Assembly: GCA_027533395.1 (NCBI GenBank)
Contig: JAPZUF010000012.1
Span: forward strand, 62,001-126,000
From: Cyclobacteriaceae bacterium
GTDB taxonomy: Bacteria; Bacteroidota; Bacteroidia; Cytophagales; Cyclobacteriaceae
Length of the DNA: 64,000 nucleotides
Reading direction: 5' to 3'
The notes beneath the pieces are model-generated. The model did not search any database and was not told the origin of the DNA. It saw only the letters and a list, made by a program, of their open reading frames with translations. Position 1 is the first letter of the stretch, and each line of letters opens with the position of its first letter. Both the position numbers and the translations under genes were made by a program. Below, one piece after another: positions 34,756 to 42,640 of the stretch.

Positions 34756-35121
34756 ATGCATAACGATCCGGAGTTGAATGGAAAATACTTGGGAACTATT
34801 TCTCAAGATTTTATATTATTGGCTGATAATTTAAAAGAAGCATCCTATCAATTAAGAAAGCAAAATTTTGAGTTCCCTATTTTTCCGATATGCAAAGAAG
34901 AACAACCCATTGGTCAACTTTTTGTTGAGAAAGACAGAGCCGGAAATCAGTGGCATTATTATATTTCTTTCTTGGATGAATTTGTTCAGCGTGGCTTGGT
35001 AGAAGAAGATAAAAAAGAACAATTCATGCAAGCTTATAAAGACCCGGATGAATTTTGTTGTTTGTTTGTGGTTGACCAATCCTTTACCAATTTTGTATTT
35101 ATTCCTTATCCCGAGGATTAA
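34756..35121 (+). CDS. Conserved hypothetical protein coupled to a sensor kinase
   Basis: A 121-residue acidic cytosolic protein without signal or membrane segment. Motifs such as FEFPIFPICKEEQPIG, QWHYYISFLDEFVQRGLV and FCCLFVVDQSFTNFVFIPYP suggest a compact alpha/beta fold. I do not recognise the family. Its TAA overlaps the ATG of the propeller kinase (TAATG), so the two proteins are translationally coupled; whether it belongs to that kinase's signalling chain is untested. Confidence 0.7.
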   Translation: MHNDPELNGKYLGTISQDFILLADNLKEASYQLRKQNFEFPIFPICKEEQPIGQLFVEKDRAGNQWHYYISFLDEFVQRGLVEEDKKEQFMQAYKDPDEFCCLFVVDQSFTNFVFIPYPED

Positions 35122-38100
35122 TGAATAGAAACTCTTTTATACTTCTTGTTTTTTTTATTCTTCAATATTTTAAGGTTACTGCACAACCAGACGAAATATT
35201 GATTGATCATCTTTCTGTTCCGGGTTTTATCAATTCAAGTTTTGTTACATCTATAGAACAAGATGAATTTGGTATGCTTTGGTTTGGTACCAGCAGTGGT
35301 TTGTATCGGTATAATGGTAAAATATTTGAACAATATTCTTACACCTCAGCAGAAGGTATTCGATTAAACGCACGACAAATCAATACAATTAAATGGGATA
35401 AGTTTTCGCATCGTTTATTAATCGCCACTCGGAATTGCGGATTGCTTCAATTTGACTATGGAAGTAATGTAGTTAAACCTATTACAAGTCACTTCGAACC
35501 TTTAAATGCGCTGGATTTAACTGAAGATGGTAGAGTTTGGATTTTAGCTTCTGATGGATTTTATGAATTAGTTGGCAACAGTTTACTTAAAATCAGCAAT
35601 GGTTTTGGTTTGGGAAATCCTTCAGCTTTGTTACCATTACCTGAAAATGAATTATTGGTTGCGGGCGTAAAAATTGTTTCCAAATGGAGAAATGGTATGT
35701 TGATGGATACTATTTCTATTGATAGACCAGATAAAGTATTTAACACTAATACAAGAATATCAGCCATTTTAGTTGATAAACAAAATCAATTATGGCTCGG
35801 TACAGAAAAAGATGGAATTGTAATTCTTGATTTTAACACTTATAAATTTGTTAAAGAAATATTGCCCACGCAAAGACCTTTCTTCAGTAAGATTAATAAG
35901 TTATTGGAGGATGCTGCAGGTAATATTTGGATCATGACACAAGCCGAAGGCATTGCAATTTACCAACCCAACACAGATAAACTTCAAGTATTAAGAAAAG
36001 ATATTTACTCACAATCTGCCATTAGCGGAAACAATACGTACACTGCGTTTGAAGACAAACAAAATATAATCTGGCTAGGCACAACAGGTGCAATTGATTT
36101 CTACGATCCTGGCAAAGTGCGATTTGAACATTATACCTATAACCCTTACAGTAATAATTCATTAAGTGATAACATGGTTCGAGGCGTATATGCCTTTAAC
36201 GATAACGAAATCTGGGTAGGAACGGATGCAGGTTTTTTAAACATCATCAATAGAAATGAGAAAAAGATTGAAAGAATAAAAATTAGTATCGATGGATATA
36301 CAGCTGAAAATCCTATTGTAGCCTTTTGCTTTCAACCTTTTTCGGGTCAACAAATATTTGTGGGCACATCAGAGGGTTTATTACTTTTTGATATGGAGAG
36401 AAAAAAGTTTTCTTTTTATAATCCCTTAGCTGCCTACACCAAGGGCAAGAGATTGCGTTTACTTTTAAGAAACGATAAACTCTTATATGGAGTTTCATTT
36501 GGCGAGTTGTTTGTTTATAATATTGAATCCGATAAATTAAATAGAATAGCATTTCCTAACTCACCTAACGTTACTGCTATACAATTAGATCAAGATAATA
36601 ATCTTTGGTTTTCAATTTTAGGTAAAGTATTAAAATTAGAAGATGTAGAAAGAAACAGTATAAGTGACTTTAACATCAAGGATACTACCTCGATTATGGT
36701 TTTAGATTTACAGCCAATTGATTCAGGTTTTTTGGTTTCTACCATGAATCATGGTGTGTTTGAATTTAATTTTCAATCAAAGAAAGCTAAAGAATACCTA
36801 AGCATTCAAAACGGTTTGTCAGATAATACTGTTTACACCACACTTAGCGATAAAGCCGGAAACATCTGGTTAGCTACTAATCGAGGTCTATCAAAACTGG
36901 ATGCCAGAGGAAATTATATTCAGTTCGATGTAACAGAAGGTGTACAATCTGATGAGTTTAATCGTGCTGCTTATGATGTTTCGCCTAACGGCTTATTTGT
37001 GTTAGGAGGCATCAACGGTGTAAACATCTTCTCTCCACAACAAATTAAAGTTGAGGAAGAAGGAGTTTTTCCTTTTATTGAGTCCATTGAATACACAGAT
37101 GGAAAAGCCGATAATCCCATCCAAACCTTTATGCTTTTAGGAAATAGTCTGTTCAAGCTACCCTCAGGATATAATTCATTCGCAATACATTATGGTGGAA
37201 CAGGTTTTAGATTGCCCATTCGTTATCAATTACAATATCAGTTAGAAGGATACGACAACACATGGCGAAGCAATAATCTCAATCAAGCAGTTTATAATAA
37301 TTTAAGCCCGGGCGAATACACATTTAAAGTAAAATTGATTAACTCAGTAGGTAACGAGAGTTTTGCAGCGATTCAAGTTTTTGTGACACCTCCATTTTAT
37401 ATTACTTGGTGGTTCCGATTGATACTTTCTTTTTTTGTGATTGGATTAGCAGTAATCACTTATCGATTTCGGATGCAGACAGAAAGAAGAGATAGAGTTA
37501 AATTAGAAAAATTATTAGAAGAGCGAACAGCCCAAATAGAACAGTCTAGGCAAGAGTTAGAAAAGTTAAATCAAAAAAAGGATTTAATCTTCTCGATTTT
37601 ATCACATGACTTGCGATCTCCATTAACTACGCTTAAAGGATTTTTAGGTTTGCTCATTGATAATGTTTCCATATTCTCGCAGGATGAAATTAAGAAACAT
37701 GCAGAACAAATGCGTGGAGCCGTTTCGAACTCCTTAGATTTAATTGATAATACATTGTTTTGGTCGCTGTCCCAAATGGGAAGTATTCAGATTAAACTGG
37801 AAAAGATCAATGCCTCTTTATTGATTGAAAAAGTGAGAAATCTTTATCAATTAACTTCTGATAAGAAAAAGATAAAAGTTGAAACTATTCTTGATGTGAA
37901 AGCTTCATTCGTAGCGGATGAAAATATGATGTTTATTGTTTTGAGGAATCTTTTTTCGAATGCACTAAAGTTTACATCAGAGGGTGGCACCATACAGGTA
38001 CGTTGTTGGAAGGAAAAGCAAAAGGTTCATATAGAAATTACAGATACAGGAATTGGCATGTCAGCCGAATACATACGAAAAGTTAAGAACAAACAACAAC

Positions 38101-38255
38101 CAGAATTAAAGAAAGGTACATCAAACGAAAAAGGAACTGGATTAGGGTTGTTATTGTGTCAACAATTTTTATCTGCTAATCATGGGGAATTACAGATTAC
38201 ATCGGTAGAAGGAAAAGGTTCAACTTTTACTGTTGTTTTACCCGCAGCCGATTAA
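35121..38255 (+). CDS. Two-component propeller sensor histidine kinase
   Basis: A 1044-residue membrane kinase. A signal peptide (about 1-21) is followed by two seven-bladed propellers of Reg_prop repeats (about 35-650; examples GMLWFGTSSGLYRY, NIWLATNRGLSKLD). A Y_Y_Y-type beta-sandwich (about 680-755) precedes a membrane helix (about 761-783). The HisKA domain carries SILSHDLRSP (His829). HATPase_c has NLFSNALKFT, DTGIGM and GTGLGLLLCQQF. Most propeller kinases sensing polysaccharide fragments are hybrids with receiver and AraC domains; this one ends after the kinase. No susC/susD pair or glycosidase gene is near, so the ligand is unknown. Confidence 0.92.
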   Translation: MNRNSFILLVFFILQYFKVTAQPDEILIDHLSVPGFINSSFVTSIEQDEFGMLWFGTSSGLYRYNGKIFEQYSYTSAEGIRLNARQINTIKWDKFSHRLLIATRNCGLLQFDYGSNVVKPITSHFEPLNALDLTEDGRVWILASDGFYELVGNSLLKISNGFGLGNPSALLPLPENELLVAGVKIVSKWRNGMLMDTISIDRPDKVFNTNTRISAILVDKQNQLWLGTEKDGIVILDFNTYKFVKEILPTQRPFFSKINKLLEDAAGNIWIMTQAEGIAIYQPNTDKLQVLRKDIYSQSAISGNNTYTAFEDKQNIIWLGTTGAIDFYDPGKVRFEHYTYNPYSNNSLSDNMVRGVYAFNDNEIWVGTDAGFLNIINRNEKKIERIKISIDGYTAENPIVAFCFQPFSGQQIFVGTSEGLLLFDMERKKFSFYNPLAAYTKGKRLRLLLRNDKLLYGVSFGELFVYNIESDKLNRIAFPNSPNVTAIQLDQDNNLWFSILGKVLKLEDVERNSISDFNIKDTTSIMVLDLQPIDSGFLVSTMNHGVFEFNFQSKKAKEYLSIQNGLSDNTVYTTLSDKAGNIWLATNRGLSKLDARGNYIQFDVTEGVQSDEFNRAAYDVSPNGLFVLGGINGVNIFSPQQIKVEEEGVFPFIESIEYTDGKADNPIQTFMLLGNSLFKLPSGYNSFAIHYGGTGFRLPIRYQLQYQLEGYDNTWRSNNLNQAVYNNLSPGEYTFKVKLINSVGNESFAAIQVFVTPPFYITWWFRLILSFFVIGLAVITYRFRMQTERRDRVKLEKLLEERTAQIEQSRQELEKLNQKKDLIFSILSHDLRSPLTTLKGFLGLLIDNVSIFSQDEIKKHAEQMRGAVSNSLDLIDNTLFWSLSQMGSIQIKLEKINASLLIEKVRNLYQLTSDKKKIKVETILDVKASFVADENMMFIVLRNLFSNALKFTSEGGTIQVRCWKEKQKVHIEITDTGIGMSAEYIRKVKNKQQPELKKGTSNEKGTGLGLLLCQQFLSANHGELQITSVEGKGSTFTVVLPAAD

Positions 38256-39280
38256 AAATGTGTCCAGCCTTGTGCTTGTATAGGTGTTATATTGCCTTGT
38301 TTTGTTACCATGATACGTTCCTTTACATCGGCATGGAAATAGCCAATCATATGAATGTCTGCATGCATCTTTACTTTTTCAAATTCGCTTTGTGGAATAG
38401 AGAAAAGCAATTCATAGTCTTCTCCACCATTTAAAGCACAAGTAATAGGATCTAATATAAATTCGATGGCAGTTTCATAAGTCTGATTATCCAACGGAAT
38501 TTTATCTTCATAAATTCTGAAACCCAGATTATTTTGTTTGCATAAGTGAAATAATTCAGAAGCTAAACCATCCGATATATCCATCATCGCAGTTGGCAAT
38601 AATTCTTTTTCCGCTAAATCAAAAACAATATCTGTGCGAGCTTCCGGCTTCAAAATTCTTCCAACCAAATAATCATATACCTCAAGGTTAGGTTGCATTT
38701 CCGGGTTAGATAGAAAAACTGCTTTTTCTCTTTCTAAAATTTGTAAACCCATGTAAGCGGCACCTAAATCTCCTGAAACGCAAATGATGTCGTTGGCTTG
38801 TGCACCTTTTCTTTTCACTAATTTATTTTTAGCTACACGACCGACTACACTTATAGAAATAATTAATCCACTTGTACTGCTTGTAGTATCACCTCCGACT
38901 AAATCGATATTATAATTATCGCATGCTGCTTTCATACCTTGATACAATTGTTCCAAGGCTTCTACAGAAAAGCGATTGCTAATGGCAATGCTTACCGTTA
39001 TTTGTTGTGGTGTTCCATTCATGGCAGCTATATCTGAAACGTTAACTGCCACTGATTTATAACCCAAATGATGTAGTGGTGTATAACCCAAATCAAAATG
39101 GATGCCTTCTACTAACATATCAGTTGAAAGAAGTAAGTACTCTTCGCCAATATCAATAACGGCAGCATCGTCACCTACACCCAATACGCTGCTTGTTTGG
39201 TTCAATGAAAAACTTTGGGTGAGATGGTCAATCAGACCAAATTCTCCTAGATCTTTAATTTCTTTTCTGTTGGCACTCAT
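38252..39280 (-). CDS. thiL: Thiamine-monophosphate kinase
   Basis: A 342-residue enzyme that phosphorylates thiamine monophosphate to the active diphosphate. The N-terminal GEFGLIDHLTQ, the Mg/ATP segment VGDDAAVIDIG, LLLSTDMLVEGIHFD and GGDTTSS are all characteristic of ThiL. AMMDISDGLASEL and GGEDYELLFS complete the family signatures. It ends four bases inside the convergent kinase gene. No other thiamine gene and no TPP riboswitch is visible next to it. Confidence 0.95.
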   Translation of the reverse strand: MSANRKEIKDLGEFGLIDHLTQSFSLNQTSSVLGVGDDAAVIDIGEEYLLLSTDMLVEGIHFDLGYTPLHHLGYKSVAVNVSDIAAMNGTPQQITVSIAISNRFSVEALEQLYQGMKAACDNYNIDLVGGDTTSSTSGLIISISVVGRVAKNKLVKRKGAQANDIICVSGDLGAAYMGLQILEREKAVFLSNPEMQPNLEVYDYLVGRILKPEARTDIVFDLAEKELLPTAMMDISDGLASELFHLCKQNNLGFRIYEDKIPLDNQTYETAIEFILDPITCALNGGEDYELLFSIPQSEFEKVKMHADIHMIGYFHADVKERIMVTKQGNITPIQAQGWTHF

Positions 39281-39400
39281 GGTAACTACCGTTTAACGCT
39301 CAATTTGGCATTTCGCCCTGCGAATGTAAGCAATAAGAGCTTTTACAAGAATTTTATCTTAAACCTTCAAGTATATATGCGTGAATAAATAACAAGCAAT

Positions 39401-39562
39401 ATGAAAAAGTTATGGATGGCAGCGTTGGGTGTAAGTGTTTTACTTTCTGCATGTGCTACACCCAAACCTTATTACGAAACTAAGAAGGGTCGTAAAAAGC
39501 AGGAATATTACAACGATTTATATTATGGTAAACAAAAGCCATTCTTTAAAGACAAGAATTAA
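39401..39562 (+). CDS. Small lipoprotein, 53 residues
   Basis: A short frame with a clear lipoprotein signal: MKKLWMAALG start, then VLLSACA with the lipidation Cys at 17. The mature part is Tyr/Lys-rich (PYYETKKGRKKQEYY, DLYYGKQKPF). No family is recognised. It stands by itself between divergent thiL and convergent mce, which suggests its own promoter. It may simply be a small outer-membrane lipoprotein of the lineage. Confidence 0.7.
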   Translation: MKKLWMAALGVSVLLSACATPKPYYETKKGRKKQEYYNDLYYGKQKPFFKDKN

Positions 39563-39569
39563 CCATTGG

Positions 39570-39971
39570 CTAACCACGTTCCTGGCATAATTCTACCAAA
39601 ACCTGATTGGTTGTTTTCGGATGTAAGAAAGTAATGATCTTATTGTCGGCTCCATTTTTAGGAACCTCACTTAAAGGATTGAAACCATTTTCTTTAGCTT
39701 TTTGCACTTCCTTTTCTATGTTTGAAACGCCAAACGCCAGATGATGCACACCTTCACCCTTTTTTTTAATAAATTTTGCAATTGGTGAGTCTGGTTTTGT
39801 GGCTTCCAATAATTCTATTTTTACACCGCCAACATCAAAAAAAGAGGTTCTAACTCCCTCAGATTCAACTATTTCAATTTTATAATGCGGTTTTCCGAGT
39901 AACTTGGCAAAAAGAGCATTAGCTTCATCTAAATTTTTAACTGCAATGCCAATGTGTTCCAGTTTTTCCAT
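39570..39971 (-). CDS. mce: Methylmalonyl-CoA epimerase
   Basis: A 133-residue metalloenzyme of the glyoxalase (VOC) fold that interconverts the (R) and (S) forms of methylmalonyl-CoA. It reads as two beta-alpha-beta-beta-beta modules. Ligand positions lie in LEHIGIAVKNLDEA, VKIELLEAT and VHHLAFGV. The length fits the family. It connects to B12-dependent mutases such as the IcmF at the left edge, but the true methylmalonyl-CoA mutase is not in the window. Confidence 0.92.
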   Translation of the reverse strand: MEKLEHIGIAVKNLDEANALFAKLLGKPHYKIEIVESEGVRTSFFDVGGVKIELLEATKPDSPIAKFIKKKGEGVHHLAFGVSNIEKEVQKAKENGFNPLSEVPKNGADNKIITFLHPKTTNQVLVELCQERG

Positions 39972-39977
39972 AAATGT

Positions 39978-39985
39978 TAATTTTG
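39978..39985 (+). promoter_or_regulatory. -7 box for the 40043 gene
   Basis: TAATTTTG matches TAnnTTTG. It lies 58 bases before ATG 40043, immediately upstream of the divergent mce start. No -33 element was confirmed. Confidence 0.4.
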
Positions 39986-40042
39986 CACTAAGAACCGAAA
40001 CTTTTTAGGTAAAGGGCAAGTTTTGATATAAATAACATCACC

Positions 40043-40453
40043 ATGTTAGAAACCGCAAGCGAAATCCATGTAGAAGCAGCCAGAATTCAGCAGGAGATTA
40101 AAAACTACCTGGGAGTAAAAACTTCTGACTTAGTGTTTGAATTTTCGAATCAAGAGGGTAAAACCAAATTGGATTTGATCACCATCAATCCTCGTCATAA
40201 CCAAGCTTTCTTATTTCATAGTGCTACGGGTACTGATAAATTAGATGCGTTGCGTAAAATCTGGGATTATGTTAAAAATTATAAGGAGAAAGAATTATCC
40301 TACACGATACAATGGGTAGTGAAAGGTGATAAAGAACTACATACTTCTTATTTTCGTGCAGGTAACGTGATGGACGCTTTACAAAAATTATATTATGGTA
40401 GAGATATGAATACCATTACCGTTTTTAGTGTTGTATTAAACCCTGTATCTTAA
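40043..40453 (+). CDS. Conserved hypothetical protein
   Basis: A 136-residue cytosolic protein with no signal or membrane segment. An N-terminal helix (ETASEIHVEAARIQQEI) is followed by mixed strands (SDLVFEFSNQEGKTKLDLI, YTIQWVVKGD) and a C-terminal strand TITVFSVVLNP. I do not recognise a named domain. It is 12 bases upstream of an IscA-type carrier and reads in the same direction, so they are likely one transcript. A role in iron-sulphur handling is possible by context only. Confidence 0.7.
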   Translation: MLETASEIHVEAARIQQEIKNYLGVKTSDLVFEFSNQEGKTKLDLITINPRHNQAFLFHSATGTDKLDALRKIWDYVKNYKEKELSYTIQWVVKGDKELHTSYFRAGNVMDALQKLYYGRDMNTITVFSVVLNPVS

Positions 40454-40465
40454 AAATAGATCATT

Positions 40466-40792
40466 ATGATTAGTGTAACAGAAAAAGCAAAAGAAAGAAT
40501 ACAGTTGTTGAAACAAGAAGAAGGCAGAACACCTAACCATAACATTCGTGTTTCAGTTAAAGGGGGAGGTTGTTCAGGTTTAATGTATGATTTAGATTTT
40601 GATGAAAACATACAACCTTCGGATCAGGTATTTGAAGATAAAGGCGTTAAGATTTTAGTTGATAAAAAAAGCTTACTTTATCTACTCGGAACAACTCTAG
40701 ATTTTTCTGATGGATTGAATGGAAAGGGATTTCAATTTATCAATCCCAATGCATCGCGTACTTGCGGATGTGGAGAAAGTTTCGCTGTGTAA
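40466..40792 (+). CDS. Iron-sulphur cluster assembly carrier, IscA/ErpA type
   Basis: A 108-residue A-type carrier protein that holds or transfers Fe-S clusters. The three conserved cysteines are present: one in KGGGCSGLMYDLDFD, then the CGC pair in SRTCGCGESFAV. The length and the ending are standard for the family. Bacterial A-type carriers cannot be subdivided into IscA, SufA or ErpA without phylogeny. No suf or isc genes are adjacent. Confidence 0.93.
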   Translation: MISVTEKAKERIQLLKQEEGRTPNHNIRVSVKGGGCSGLMYDLDFDENIQPSDQVFEDKGVKILVDKKSLLYLLGTTLDFSDGLNGKGFQFINPNASRTCGCGESFAV

Positions 40793-40813
40793 AATTTAGA
40801 TTTATCTGAAAAC

Positions 40814-40845
40814 AAAAAAGCCACAACTACTTGTTGTGGCTTTTT
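40814..40845. terminator. Bidirectional terminator between convergent genes
   Basis: GCCACAAC/GTTGTGGC with a five-base loop, flanked by A6 and T5. It serves the IscA-type gene and the convergent subtilase gene. Confidence 0.88.
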
Positions 40846-40864
40846 GATTTCTAGGGTGTATTAT

Positions 40865-42487
40865 TTATTTCTTTTTCACAACTGGTTTCATGGTCATAGC
40901 AAGTTTAACGGCTTCGTAAGCATTCACCAAACCTCCTGACGCACTTAATTCAGTAAAGTCTATCAATTCTTTTGAACCTGGTTTATTCACCTTTAGCCCA
41001 TCAAATCTTCTCACACTTTTTACTAAAACTTCGCGTACTTGGTTGGCACTTAAATCAGGAAAGTATGCCATGATGATAGCTGCCACACCTGCTGTTGCCG
41101 GACTAGCCATGCTGGTTCCTTGTGCATTGCCATAACCATTGTCGGGCACGGTTGAGTATATGCGAACTCCTGGAGCAAAAAGATTAACAGATTTTTTTCC
41201 ATAGTTAGAAAAGTTACCAACTAATTTATCGCCACTTCCGGCAGCGGAAGCACCAATTTCTAACCAGTTGGTTGCTTCTTTTCCATTAGCATAATAACGA
41301 TTAGGGAAGGAGGGTTCGGTGTCATTATTCTTGCTGTCGTTCCCGGCAGCATGAATTAATAAAACACCTTTAGATTCTGCATAACGTACTGCTTTATCAA
41401 CCGCTGCCTTATCTGGAGAAAAAGGTTTACCAAAACTCATGTTAATAATGTTTGCACCATTATCAACTGCATATATGATAGCGTTAGCTACGTCTTTGTC
41501 TCTTTCATCTCCATTGGGCACTGCGCGAACCGACATGATCCTTACATTATCTGCGATGCCTTTAATCCCAACATCATTTTTACGATTAGCCGCGATGATG
41601 CCGGCTACGTGTGTTCCATGAAAAGGGTCCGGACCTTCAACATTGTTACTGCCATAATACTTTTCGTTTACATTACTTACATTATCGCCAACAACTTTGC
41701 GTGCGTCACAATCTGGGTTATAGCCACAGTTAGCTTGTGGTTCGAAATATTCTACTCCGCCTTTAATTTCCTCTAATACGCCATCAATGTCAGCATCCTT
41801 TCCTGCATTGTTGAAAATAAAATCTAAAGTTTCTTTAGCTTTCTTTAGTTTTTCGTTCTGCAAATCTGCTTTATCAAGTAAATCAAAAGTAAGTTTATCT
41901 GCTTTTAGAACTACTTTTAAAGTATCATTCGCATTTTTAAGATTTTCATATAACTGTTTGTAGAAAGCATATTGCCTCTTTGTTCTTTCGCTATCTTCTT
42001 CAAATTTTTTCTTTACTTTCTCCCAATATTCAAATTCAACTTTATCTTTTTTACCTACTTTATCGGCAGTTATATTTTCATACTTTGTTTTTAGGCGAGC
42101 ATATTCTCTGGTTACTTCCAATGTCTCGGCATTTACATCACCGTTTTTTCCTCCGATAAAACTCCAACCATGTATATCATCGATGTACCCATTTTTATCA
42201 TCATCAACCCCATTACCTGGAATTTCATCTTCATTGATCCACATCACATCTTTTAAATCTTCGTGTTCAATGTCAATACCTGAGTCGATTACAGCTACAA
42301 CCACTTTTCTGGCAGGTTTATCTTTCAATAGGGTTGCATATACCTTTTCGGCACTTACGCCTTGTACACTATCTTGTTCAGGATCTAATAAATACCAATT
42401 ATCTGGTGCTTGTTTTTTCTCTTGTGCAAAGGTTATCCCGATAACCAGCATAATAAGAGAAAGGAGAAGAGTTAATTTCTTTTTCAT
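40865..42487 (-). CDS. Secreted S8 (subtilisin-like) serine peptidase with long helical insert
   Basis: A 540-residue exported protease. A signal peptide (about 1-21) precedes the catalytic Asp68 in VVVAVIDSGIDIEHEDL. The His lies in FHGTHVAGIIAA (about 289) and the Ser in GTSMASPATAGV (about 460). Some 220 residues separate Asp and His, whereas most subtilases have far fewer; the insert contains a highly charged helical segment (about 120-235) and a small Cys pair (CGYNPDC). No type IX sorting domain is visible at the C-terminus, which ends in basic residues. ATG 42487 (MKKKL) is chosen because it starts the signal peptide. Confidence 0.9.
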   Translation of the reverse strand: MKKKLTLLLSLIMLVIGITFAQEKKQAPDNWYLLDPEQDSVQGVSAEKVYATLLKDKPARKVVVAVIDSGIDIEHEDLKDVMWINEDEIPGNGVDDDKNGYIDDIHGWSFIGGKNGDVNAETLEVTREYARLKTKYENITADKVGKKDKVEFEYWEKVKKKFEEDSERTKRQYAFYKQLYENLKNANDTLKVVLKADKLTFDLLDKADLQNEKLKKAKETLDFIFNNAGKDADIDGVLEEIKGGVEYFEPQANCGYNPDCDARKVVGDNVSNVNEKYYGSNNVEGPDPFHGTHVAGIIAANRKNDVGIKGIADNVRIMSVRAVPNGDERDKDVANAIIYAVDNGANIINMSFGKPFSPDKAAVDKAVRYAESKGVLLIHAAGNDSKNNDTEPSFPNRYYANGKEATNWLEIGASAAGSGDKLVGNFSNYGKKSVNLFAPGVRIYSTVPDNGYGNAQGTSMASPATAGVAAIIMAYFPDLSANQVREVLVKSVRRFDGLKVNKPGSKELIDFTELSASGGLVNAYEAVKLAMTMKPVVKKK

Positions 42488-42544
42488 GTTAAACAATTAA
42501 GAAGTAAAAATAATGATTTTTGATTCTTAGCCATATAAAATGAT

Positions 42545-42571
42545 AAAAGGGAGATAAAAAATCTCCCTTTT
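42545..42571 (-). terminator. Terminator after clpB
   Basis: AAAAGGGAGAT/ATCTCCCTTTT around a five-base loop. It lies between clpB and the next minus-strand gene. Confidence 0.8.
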
Positions 42572-42640
42572 ATTCAATGTGGTATGTATGAATGCTCTTT
42601 TTTTAATAGATCATTTCGAACAAGTATTAAAAATAATATT

